Shown here one piece after another: positions 34,177-43,749 of a DNA stretch of 48,090 nucleotides; position 1 is the first letter of the stretch, and each line of letters starts with the position of its first letter. The notes below the pieces were generated by a model. That model was not told the DNA's origin, ran no database searches, and was given only the letters and a program-made list of their open reading frames with translations. The DNA is from Branchiostoma floridae (Eukaryota > Chordata > Leptocardii > Amphioxiformes > Branchiostomatidae): positions 19,128,494 to 19,176,583 of the forward strand of contig NC_049990.1 of the NCBI RefSeq assembly GCF_000003815.2. The letters are read 5' to 3'. The position numbers and the translations under genes are program-made.

Positions 34177-37100
34177 CTACAAACAAGGCATGCCAGAAAT
34201 GTATTCAGATTATCATCTTGATGCAGTAGGCTGTATGAGAAAAATAATGTTGTTGAGGTTGGAACAAGCACCTTATAAGCCTCCACCGCTTTCAGCATAC
34301 CATGCGTAAGACTTTGCAGGCAGGTTATGCAGAAATTTAGCCAAACAGTAAGCGATCAGTAAGCATTCAGTAAAACGTGCTTTCTTCAACTCCGAGCTTA
34401 CTACAAGTTAAGCAATCAAAAGGCAATTAGTAAAATGTGCGTTCTTTCAAATCTTACAATACATTTTAGTGGTGTATCCAATCAAATGGCTTGACAACAA
34501 TGGACAACACAGGGGGAGGGGTCATCTAGAACTCAAATGCTACGCAAATGAAGCTCAATAGGGAGAGGGGGCTCTGGACCCTCTGCTGCCTTCAATTCAA
34601 TGGACTCTCGTCCCATTTGATGTTAAGTCTATTTACCATTACATTAGAGAAGACTCCAGACCCATATTCACATAGATGTAACATATATAGTATTTTAAAC
34701 AAACTGGCCACGTTTGGTCCAAACGACACCAAATAAAATACCATTTGGCTCGCCCCTGAGGCGTCGCCAAAAAGACAAAGTTGAGTAAAAGGCCTAACCT
34801 ACAGGCAGCAGAGGGTAGAGCTAAAAACAATGGTATCTAACTACAACGACGGTGCAACAGACGAAATTAGAACATGGCAAACGGATGGGCTACCTGCGAT
34901 GTATTCCCTCCCGCGAGCAACTCGCGTTGCGACCCACCAAATGGGGGTGATTCGCCCCGAGCTCGAGATACCTGCGATAATAACAGGCAAATAGTCTTCT
35001 TTGAGAAGATTCTTTCAGAGCGTAGCATTTCAGATATTGACCTTCTTGTAGCGTCAGTCAATGGTAAATTTATTACCCTCTTAAAACTTAATTTGCCTTT
35101 ACAGAAGCAAGAATGACACGTTTAAGATTTGAGATGTTATTTTAAGTAGAAAAGATGGTTTACACTGACACAGATGATTATAGCTTAACCTGCAGTGCTA
35201 AATTCAGCGAAAGAGAAATATCCATGAGAACACCTTTGTTTGAAATGTTTCTTGGATTGCAAGTAGAAAGTAAATATTGACACTGCACATTAAAAGCGAT
35301 CAGCGGGGTAGATGTAATTGCAAATCTCAGGGACAAATTCCTTTGATGCATTTACTTGGATTTTGATTGTTAAGAAATTATAACCATTTTAAATGGGGGT
35401 CTGTTATCAAGCCATATGATGTGAAATTCAGGCTGTTATCATTATACTTTTGACTTGCAGTTATAAAACAAAAACTCAGTGGTTTTTGGTCATCCGATTT
35501 CATGGACGCAGCAAACAGAAAAAAAACAGACACAGGCTAAAAACAAGTCAACTTTTGCACCAAACCATACGCAAGATTAGTAACACATATTGGCAACAAA
35601 ATTCCGAACCTGCTTCCTGTACTTGAACTTCCAGTGCTTGTTGAGTCCGACCAGGTTTCTGACTTTCTTGGGGAAGCCGAATTTCTTATGTCTCTTGAAG
35701 ATGAAGTGGACTGCGATGAACTCAACAAGAGCGCCAAAGACGAAGCTGATGCACACCATCATCCAGATGTCCATGGCTCGAATGTACGAGAATCTGGGGG
35801 GAAGGCAAACATACATTACGCAAACTCACATTATAACAAGTGGAATGTTTCGTATAACAATCCAAATGCTTTTGATCAGTTATATCAATTAAGAAGAAAA
35901 AAATATATCTAAAAAAAAGAGCTACTGCTTGCGTGCTAATTAGTCTTTATTAGCGAACACAATGACTAAGAATCTTGGTTTAACAATCAGTACTACCGTT
36001 CCCTAAAATAACTTTCTAACATTTGCCATAAAAATTGTATTCATTTTCTGTCATGGTATAAATATAAAGACAATCCTTTTCTACTTCAAAGACACAACAT
36101 CCTACAGTTATTCAATGTTCAATATTCAATGATTAGCTGATTCCAGTCAATACATAGGTCATAGCAACTAATGATGTATTAATGATGATATCATAGTTAT
36201 GTTATACATGTACGGCAATTGATTTTTGCTGACTGAATAAAATTGATTGGAAATAAATGTATTAAAAGCATGTAATGTAGTTTCATCTGAAGTCGCTAGG
36301 TGGTTACCTTGGCATGGTTTGCCTGTTGACACCAAACAGTGCCGTTGATGTCAGGACGGTGGTGATCCCCAGAGCCACACGTGCGGGAGCAATCTCTGGG
36401 CTGATCCAGAACGTTAGCCATGACAGCACTGTGATCATGATGCTGGAAAACAGAACTGAAAGTTAGATTTACTCTATAGAACGTCATCGGTCATCATCGT
36501 CCGTCTGCTGCTGCGCAGGCGACTGTAAGCTTTCTCCAGTTCCGGTTATCGGCAGCGAGATGGCGAAACTGTCTGCGGGTGATCTGGCCTTAGAAATTAG
36601 GGAGAGTAAATGTTCAAAATCGAGGTGTGCAAGTATAAGGCAATATAAGATCTGGTCGATGAATGTAAGTACCAATCAAGCCGCCGAAAACTATTCTCAC
36701 CCATCATAGAGGGAACTTTATCGCATGGCATTTGTACATGGTGCAATGTATGGCAACAATGTATGGCATCATATGATGTTTTACTAAACTAAATATTGTG
36801 TGGCCAATGGCATGATAGCCTAAGAATCAATATCAAACTCTTACTCCTATTTGGCCAATCCCCAATCATTATATATGACTATAATGATATATAATGCTAA
36901 ATAAAAATCGATTTCTTATTGACCCATAAAACCCATAACATAATTCACATACCTCGGGATGTAACTGGACAACAGGTAAAATCCCAGTCTTCTGACTAGT
37001 TTGAATTGTGCCTCGAGACAGGTGAATGTTCCTGAAAAAAAATCAAATTGATGTGAATCCTTTTTCTCATGGATAAGATTACCAACAACCAAATAAAAGG

Positions 37101-40100
37101 CCGTGGCAAATTGATAACACAAAAAAATAATACAGTGCTTACAAAAGGAAAGAATTGGACATACGTACCTATGTCTCTGTCATTGTCGCAAGTTGTATAC
37201 CTTTTACCCCTCAAAATGTACTCTGGCAACTCGATGTCACCACTGAGGACCACCGGGTTCTCATCCCAAATCAACAGGAGGTCTTTATCTGTGTGGCTAT
37301 CTTCAAAGGAAAAACAAAATTTTCACAGTTAGACGTGTGCTCTGGTCTGTCTTACAAGCTTACAAGTATTGCTTTGGTATTGGAGATGTTACAAGTCGTA
37401 CAGGTATAAAAGAAGTGAAAGAAGAAAAATATCCCTAGGGGATGTTAATAAAGAAAGGTGGTGTCTACTTCGATAGTAAACCTTGATTCACCTCTATCCA
37501 CAGAGTAACCTATATCCGTTGTGCTTTGAAGCAGGGTAATTAGGGATATCATATGTCAACTGATAGTGGTTTAAAATTATGATTTGTAATTGTTACAAAT
37601 ATTGTAATTTGAAACCACTGTTCGACGACTATATACCTTGTTTTTTTTTTTTTTAAAGAAAGTTTACTAGCTTTATTTATTGCACAAGCTATATGAATTA
37701 ACAACTTTAACTGATATTTGAAATGTAGCCGTCGTTTAGTACTGTGTTGAATACATAAAACGTACTAAGGGAAAAAATATATAACGTTTTTGCCTGAAAA
37801 CCGTCTATGAACTCTTTGTTGCCATTCTTCGATGATGTTATTCGCAATCCTGTGCGTACAAATACAGAAGGGTCCATGCAGAGTTCAAAGGTTACACGTA
37901 CAGCTCTCCGTCTGAAGTGTGCAGACCTGGGTGTCCATCGGGAACATTTCGAAGTTCATTCGGCATTTCAGCAGCATCGTGTATCTGGGAAAAAAGGTTG
38001 AAGTCAGGTCCAGAAAAACGAACGGGCAGGTATACGTTAATAGCGTAATTCTTCAATCAGTGACTCTTGAAAACACGTATACGTAAAACACATACCCAAA
38101 ATTTCAACCTCTCCAGCAAGGTATATGTTTGTATGTATGTATGTATGTATGTATGTATTTATTCATGTGTGTGCGTGTGTGTATGTGTGTGTGTGTTGAT
38201 AATTGTATAAAATTTACATATCAAAATATATTCTGCAACAGTTGCCCCAAGCCTGGTAGGTCTATTACTAAACATAGATAATTTCTTGTCAATAAATGTT
38301 CAATCCTCCTCATTATTTCTTTACATTTACCGTGGATGTTGTGGTTTTCAGACGTTGTAAATTACTCTTGGAGAATGTTTGTTTTTCGTTAGCTACTTTT
38401 GCTGATATTGTGATTTTGTAAGGTACATCAATTATCAGTAAGATGGGTACAGTGCCGTAGAGCACATGTATACTCCATAGCCAAACGTCACATGCATGTT
38501 AAGTAACTCACTTTTCGCTGTAAAGTACTTCACCATTTGGGTATATTCTCAACATCTTGTTGTTTCCTGTGGTTGAGATGAAGCCTGCAGCCTTCTCGTT
38601 CACGAAGAATATATCCGGAAGCCAGACCTATCAAAGGTCAAATTAGATGGTCATGTCCATTTTAATTTCAATTTATTGACATTGCAAACAATACAATACA
38701 TGGCAAAAACAGGCAGCTTAGCTGATTTCGGGTGCCAACACATATGTTACACTTCTCATTCTAATCATTCATATTTTGTTTTTTTACGTAGACATATACA
38801 GCATGTTTCTAAGAATCCACTAGGAAACAAACTGTTGGGGCTTTACATCAATTTCACTTATAAGTAGTCCTTGAAATTTACTATGTTTACATTTTTCGAA
38901 CTATTACATTTATTACATTACATAAATCGCGAAGACACAAAGTTATGAAAGTTTCAAATATAACTTACTTTTGCTTTCAATTACTTATAGCTACATATCT
39001 TTTTAAAAATCCATTTTGTCGACTTTGTTACCTCGCTGTACTATCTCATCTCCATCAGTTGCCCATTTTGGATGCTAATAATATTGAATGGTACTTTAAA
39101 TCTTAACAGTAAGAAGGGCCTAGAGACAACTCTCCATCTTCATGGCTACCTTGCCCCCCCCCCCCCCCCCCCCCAACGACCTGGAGGTCAAGGGACTAGG
39201 TAGGTAGGTAGGTAAATAAAAACAAATGTAAAAATTACCCTGTCGAGATTACGCGACGACAAAATGATAGTGTCGTTGTAGTCATAATGTTGAAGACGTG
39301 AGTCTATCCATCTTTGTCGCATGAAGACCGTTACAATGTAGTCCTAGGATAGGGCAAAACAAATTTCATAGTAATATTCATGACATCATCATGACATCAT
39401 GACATCATGACATAAATTAATCATGTAAGTGTGGTGATCGGTATAAAAATCTACACTTGAGAAAAATTACCAGTAAACCAACCTAAATTTGAGTCACAAA
39501 TGTTCTAAAACGTCGGACCTACCATAGTTTCAGCCTTCACTGAACCCAAGTTGTTCACAACCAACTGGCAAAAGATTTTTACTGGAGGTCCTACAAACGA
39601 TAGGTAGGAGAGACAGGTAGAAAAAAGAAAGAAGAGCTTGTTGATAGAAGTAGTTAAAAAGTTTTTTCTAAGATGTAGAACCTACCATACTTGCAGCCTT
39701 TACCGAACCCAAGTTGTTCACAACCAACCGGCAAAAGATTTTAACTGGAGATCCTACAAACGACGGATAAAGAAAGAAAAGCTTGCTGATCAATTCCATT
39801 CGCATAGGCATACTTTCTAAAACATGGGCATACTTTCTAAACTATGGGCATACGTTCTAAACTATGGGCATACTTTCTAAACTATGGGCATACTTTCTAA
39901 TCTATGGGCATACATTCTAAACTATGGGCATACTTTCTAACATATGGGCATATTTTCTAAAATATGGGCATACTTTCTCAAATATGGGCATACTTTCTCA
40001 GATATGGGCATACTTTCTAAAACATGGCCATACTTTCTAAGATGCTCACGTAAGATCAATGGTAGCAAAGCAGATTCAAATAAAAGGGCATGTTAGTGAC

Positions 40101-43100
40101 TATCATTGGTATATCTAATGTTGGGTTACCTTTGAAATCTGGTCTTACTCTCTCGTCGTATTTTTTTAGCATGGAAACAAATACTTTTGTCGGAGTAACT
40201 TTGTCGTCGACTGTATCTCTAAAAGAACAAAGAAAGATTGTTTCGAATCAAGGCAAAACAAATGATTCTACTGTTTATTCTCTAATATAATCATACATTA
40301 TGTTAAAATTTAAGACCTTATATCCGTACACAAAATAGAGCGCTTACCAACTGATCGAAAGCTTGTTGTTAAAGCGCTTTATTTTGCGTACGGATATAAG
40401 GTCTTAAAATTGTAACATAATGTTGACTACCGACGCGGATGAACTTATAATCATACATTGATATGTTATACATTGCCGCCTCTAGTACAGCATTTATCGT
40501 AACATTTGTGATGGAAAGGTTAGAAAATCATCAGAAGCAAAGAAATGGTGATGGTAAAAATAATAATTTCTTCAAAATCATCTCCAGAGAAGACAAGGGC
40601 ATTTTATACTATTGCTATTTAGTGATATCATTCTTAGTGGTCTATGGCGTAAAATAAAAATTAAAAAGACAACATTATGTTGACCAACATTAGGCCTTAT
40701 TCTTAGACCGTCCAGACAACAGTCTGAGGCAGTCTTACTCACATAGTTGAGTTGTCAAAATCATCTTCCTTGTCCCTTGGAATCTCTCTTGGACCAGGAA
40801 AAGTTTCTGGCTGGTCTTCTGGAGGAGGTCTTACAGAGTTCACTGCTGGCGGGGGTAAAGCTCCATTCGCTGTATGTGAAACATCCCTGGTATATCGGCC
40901 ATACGGGAATACCCCCATAGCTTCCAGCACCATTCTGTTCATGGGATACATACAGTGATAACAAAGGGTTACGAATGTCTACACTAATTCCTATACCACA
41001 ACGATGACATGCATACACTGTTACAGTGATAACAAAGGGATACGAATGTCTACACTAATTCATGTACCACAACGATGACATGCTTGCACTCTTGCGGTTC
41101 ACTCATAGTTCAGATTGTTGATGAATGTTTTGAGATATCGTAATTGTTTTGAAATATTATTAGATATAATGTTATATGACATAATTTCACACTGTAACAC
41201 GTGCCCGGATGTACGGAGTTTTTTTACATTCTTTTTTCAAATCATTTTTGTTGCTTTTCAAATACATAACTCGAACAAAATAAGACAAAATAATTAAATA
41301 CAGAAACTAATGTAAACAAAAACATAAACCACGCATACGAAAAAAAGCTAATAAAAGAAGATAGAATTTCAACTATATATATATAGCGTAAATATAAGCT
41401 CTATTTATTATATGAAAATAGAAGTTTAACAAATATCAAACAATATCACATAAGAAACGAAGTATGACAGAATCATTCGCAAATAAATATGGCTAAGTCA
41501 TTCTCAACCAAAATTTGTAATTTTTTAAAAGATGTTAAGTAATAGAAATGTAATGTAGAAATATTGAATATTCTATATTGAAAGTGATGTTCCCTGACTA
41601 TGTTTCGATCACGTACTGTGAACACCCCGCCGTCCCCTCGCGAGCCAGGCATGCCCCGGCAGAGCCCCCGCACATTCATCGGGATAATTTGAGACGGCGG
41701 TCTTCCCGAGGTCAGGGTTGCCGCATTACAATAACTTATACCGACTCAGACGCAACGTCACTGCTTTAGTATGTATCACAATAATGTAGGTTTGGAGTAA
41801 TATAGTGGGTTAGTGGTGTAAGTGGGTGTTACTACATTTCCGTTCGTTACTGGCATACTTTTGAACTGACGCATTTTGTACTTTTGGTTCTGTCACTTAA
41901 TGTTGCTATTGCCTCGTGTCTACCAACCTAAAGATATTCCACAGATTTTCCTTTTATCAAATATATTTTACGTTCCAATTATGGATTGCCCAAATAGAAA
42001 TAAAATGATACTTTGGTATTGTTTTATATATAACAGTAGTTATATGAAAAAAATGTTATCATTCAAAGACCAAAATAAAAGATAGTTGACTTTCTTTACT
42101 TAAAAAATGCATTTGACACAGTGAATAAAAGTAAAATGTATACTTCAAATTCGTGTTATATTACACCGTCTTGTCCATACATGTATTAGCAAGATATGAC
42201 AAAACGTGATGGCTTAAAGTAACTTTTCGATAATTACTACGGTTATAGAATTATAGGGAAATTATTTTTACGTTTCGTTGAGAATTATTTTACTCAATGT
42301 ATACTTCAAAATAATATAGATTTATCTTCGAGTTACACTGAACTGATTTGATAATACAGTCTTTTCCACTGCACTAAATTTTAATAGAATGACAAATCAT
42401 GAAGTCATTTAATCGAAATAAGCTACAGCCTAACCAGCTTGTGTATATTTCTAATTATATGTAGACAATATCGCATCATAATATGGGCGCTGGGACAAAG
42501 CTTATCATTGCATACAATGGAATGCTGTGCAGTATTATTAGACTCTGTATGAATATGATTGTATAGTTAGAATAATTAGGAATACCGGACAAACCGGACA
42601 AAACTGAAATCCCCCCACCCCCACAATTCCTTAGAGCATGAAATCGAATATCGTACCACGTTCTAATATTACAACATCCCACTACATTCCATACCTAACA
42701 GAAATACAAGCAGCATTTCCGGTCGCCGGTTACAGTTCTACAACTTATGGGTAATATATTATCATAAAATCATATCATCAAATTATAACACCCAACATAT
42801 GTTCATCGATGTGTTGTCAACTTGTATATCATTTAATTTCATAGTAAAATAGGAAATGAGATTTATAACATGTACAATACCAAACACTCATAGTAGTTGC
42901 GGTTCCACGTGCAAAGAATGCGATATGCTGAATCACTCACTAACACAAACAGGTGCAGCACTTACGCAAACAGGTACATTTTACGTTTCTCAGAAAAACA
43001 ACAGTGAGGTTTAGAATTTAACGACAGCAACGTTTAACGTAAAGGCAATCAGAAACCACAGAAGCCTTCGAATTTCTATACTCCACCGTTTATAAATAGC

Positions 43101-43749
43101 TACGGCATAATTATGACACGTTGCTGAGTAGGTATTGCATGGATCTGAAGTAAACTTCATGATTATTTTCAAACGGTTGGTTAAGACAAAACACTATGGG
43201 AGGTACACATGTAAAAAGAGTGGTATAAACTGTTGCTGTGGCGTATATGGCGCAAAGGTTTGTGCCCTGATATGTACGTACCAACATAACAGACGCCACA
43301 TACTGTCACGGCCGTATCAAATAACAGGGTCGCCGAGACCCGGGACGAAATATGTAGCATTTTTCATAAATCACAAGAGTATTATCCATATTTCTACCAG
43401 GCAACACACACTACAAGCCGACAAACATCCCTGTATGGTACAAATCCAAGTTGTTGCGGTCATGTCTTTGATTATTATCGCGTTTTTAAGAGCAGTTGAC
43501 GCAAGAACTTGACTCCCGACCGCGTCACCCAGCTGTTGCTGAGTCGCAGAGATCGGGTATCAACTCCCAACCGCCCTCCCCACCTCTTCGCAACAGCGCA
43601 ACATAACCCTCACAAACGCTGCTAAAATACAACGTTTTTCTACCGGTATCTAGCAAAATGATCCACTGAGCACAAACTTACCCATATTGTGACAGCACAG
43701 CGCAGACAAGCAGGCTAATCTTGACCAGCATATGTTTGGACATAGCCAT
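33973..43749 (-). CDS. Gene C: complete glycine-receptor-like chloride channel subunit with duplicated exon
   Basis: Exons in transcript order: 43749-43682, 40934-40743, 40218-40130, 39753-39686 or 39590-39523 (alternative), 39343-39239, 38627-38512, 37984-37902, 37300-37169, 37031-36953, 36442-36308, 35793-35610, 34176-33973. With one of the two alternatives the sum is 1455 nt (484 aa plus stop) and all phases fit. Order: signal peptide, Pro-rich N-terminal extension, ligand-binding domain with C-x13-C Cys-loop (FPMD), loop-C Cys pair, M1-M4. Loop D keeps Arg (FMRQRW); loop C reads CDNDRDIGTFTC with Arg at GlyR Tyr202 and Ile at Thr204. PAR filter, 2' Ala, 6' Thr. Extra features: an additional intron in loop A, and a very basic cluster before M4. 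Confidence 0.93.
35610..35793 (-). CDS. Gene C exon: M3 and intracellular loop
   Basis: 184 nt, acceptor cccccag. It encodes FSYIRAMDIWMMVCISF, M3 to [14 protein letters not shown], then a basic loop ending FKYRKQ. The donor gttcgg is weak but gives the phase-0 end needed by the last exon; the frame stays open past it to a stop near 35579. Confidence 0.88.
36308..36442 (-). CDS. Gene C exon: M1-M2 pore exon
   Basis: 135 nt, acceptor ttttccag, donor gtaacc. It encodes [21 protein letters not shown] and M2 [16 protein letters not shown], then NRQTMPR. Same length and phase as in genes A and B. Confidence 0.95.
36953..37031 (-). CDS. Gene C exon: loop C and start of M1
   Basis: 79 nt, acceptor tttttcag, donor gtatgt. 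It encodes GTFTCLEAQFKLVRRLG, then FYLLSSYIP. The Cys pairs with the one in the preceding loop-F exon 11 residues away. Confidence 0.95.
37169..37300 (-). CDS. Gene C exon: loop F
   Basis: 132 nt, acceptor tttgaag, donor gtacgt. It encodes SHTDKDLLLIWDENPVV, then LPEYILRG and TTCDNDRDIG. The junction codon with the previous exon is TAT (Tyr, loop-B aromatic). Only one copy is seen here, unlike gene A. Confidence 0.94.
37902..37984 (-). CDS. Gene C exon: Cys-loop (83 nt)
   Basis: 83 nt, acceptor tcccag, donor gtacgt. It encodes YTMLLKCRMNFEMFPMDTQV and the second Cys 13 residues after the first. Confidence 0.95.
38125..38196. repeat. Microsatellite (ATGT)n and (GT)n
   Basis: Tandem tgta/atgt units followed by an interrupted gt run, in the intron between the loop-A/E and Cys-loop exons of gene C. 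Confidence 0.95.
38512..38627 (-). CDS. Gene C exon: loops A and E (second half of split exon)
   Basis: 116 nt, acceptor tgatag, donor gtgagt. It encodes VWLPDIFFVNEKAAGF, then KMLRIYPNGEVLYSEK. With the 105-nt exon upstream it makes 221 nt, the size of the unsplit gene B exon. Confidence 0.94.
39152..39214. repeat. Poly-C tract and (GGTA)n
   Basis: A run of C at about 39152-39173, then four ggta units around 39198-39213, close to the donor side of the next exon. Confidence 0.9.
39239..39343 (-). CDS. Gene C exon: loop D (first half of split exon)
   Basis: 105 nt, acceptor atcctag, donor gtaatt, phase 0 at both ends. It encodes DYIVTVFMRQRWIDSR, then YDYNDTIILSSRNLDR. Loop D Arg is present. 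The intron after LDR is absent from gene B. Confidence 0.93.
39523..39590 (-). CDS. Gene C 68-nt exon, copy b (distal)
   Basis: 68 nt, acceptor tttgtag, donor gtaggt. It encodes GPPVKIFCQLVVNNLGSV, then KAETM. It differs from copy a at 7 of 68 nt (hand count) and 4 residues (P/S, Q/R, E/A, T/S). It cannot be joined to copy a: read after copy a it would give GAC CTC CAG TAA, a stop at the fourth codon. Confidence 0.92.
39686..39753 (-). CDS. Gene C 68-nt exon, copy a (proximal)
   Basis: 68 nt, acceptor tttgtag, donor gtaggt. It encodes GSPVKIFCRLVVNNLGSV, then KAASM. The duplication also includes flanking intron: gcttg.tgat with an agaaagaa run follows both acceptor sides. The copies are 95 bp apart. 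Confidence 0.92.
39808..40047. repeat. Minisatellite, 12 copies of a 20-bp unit
   Basis: Unit gcatactttctaaactatgg, 12 units end to end with a few substitutions per unit and no spacers. It lies in the intron directly upstream (in transcript sense) of the duplicated exons of gene C. Confidence 0.96.
40130..40218 (-). CDS. Gene C exon: start of conserved ligand-binding domain
   Basis: 89 nt, acceptor cttttag, donor gtaacc. It encodes DTVDDKVTPTKVFVSML, then KKYDERVRPDFKG, matching exon 4 of gene B. Confidence 0.93.
40287..40459. mobile_element. Hairpin element flanked by 13-bp direct repeats
   Basis: ATAATCATACATT occurs at 40287-40299 and again at 40447-40459. Between them lies an inverted repeat with arms of about 50 nt (40296-40345 and 40371-40422; landmark taagaccttatatccgtac) and a loop of about 25 nt. 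The direct repeats look like a target-site duplication, so this is probably a non-autonomous insertion in gene C intron 2. Confidence 0.8.
40743..40934 (-). CDS. Gene C exon 2: Pro-rich N-terminal extension
   Basis: 192 nt, acceptor tgaacag, donor gtgagt. It encodes MVLEAMGVFPYGRYTRD, then ALPPPAVNSVRPPPEDQ and an acidic end DKEDDFDNST. With the next exon N-S-T is a potential N-glycosylation site. It is longer than the matching part of gene B (exons 2+3). The 5' border is chosen by phase (1 nt in); the acceptor lacks a long pyrimidine tract. Confidence 0.75.
40935..43681 (-). other. Gene C intron 1
   Basis: 2.7-kb intron between signal-peptide exon and exon 2. It contains a tandem duplication of 71 bp (40951-41090, listed separately). 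No exon, RNA gene or bounded element otherwise recognised. Confidence 0.6.
40951..41090. repeat. Two-copy tandem duplication, period 71 bp
   Basis: tacagtgataacaaaggg.tacgaatgtctacactaattc and taccacaacgatgacatgc occur in both copies, starting at 40951 and 41022. It lies beside the acceptor of gene C exon 2. Confidence 0.95.
43682..43749 (-). CDS. Gene C exon 1: signal peptide
   Basis: 68 nt, donor gtaagt. It encodes MAMSKHMLVKISLLVCAVL, then SQYG. The context GGTAATGG is acceptable; the second ATG two codons later would also give a signal peptide. It leaves with 2 nt, which fits exon 2. Confidence 0.82.

Noticed and set aside
35577-35609. Extension of the gene C M3 exon to a stop codon, giving a channel without M4
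   Set aside because: The phase-0 donor at 35609 joins exactly to the M4 exon with the family RARRID motif. A retained-intron truncated form is possible but nothing supports it.
39808-40047. Regular repeat resembling a CRISPR array
   Set aside because: Units are directly adjacent with no spacers, and the locus is a eukaryotic intron. It is a minisatellite.
40761-41018. Alternative frame over gene C exon 2
   Set aside because: Only the frame ending at the gtgagt donor in phase 2 joins to the next exon. The other frame is a shadow.
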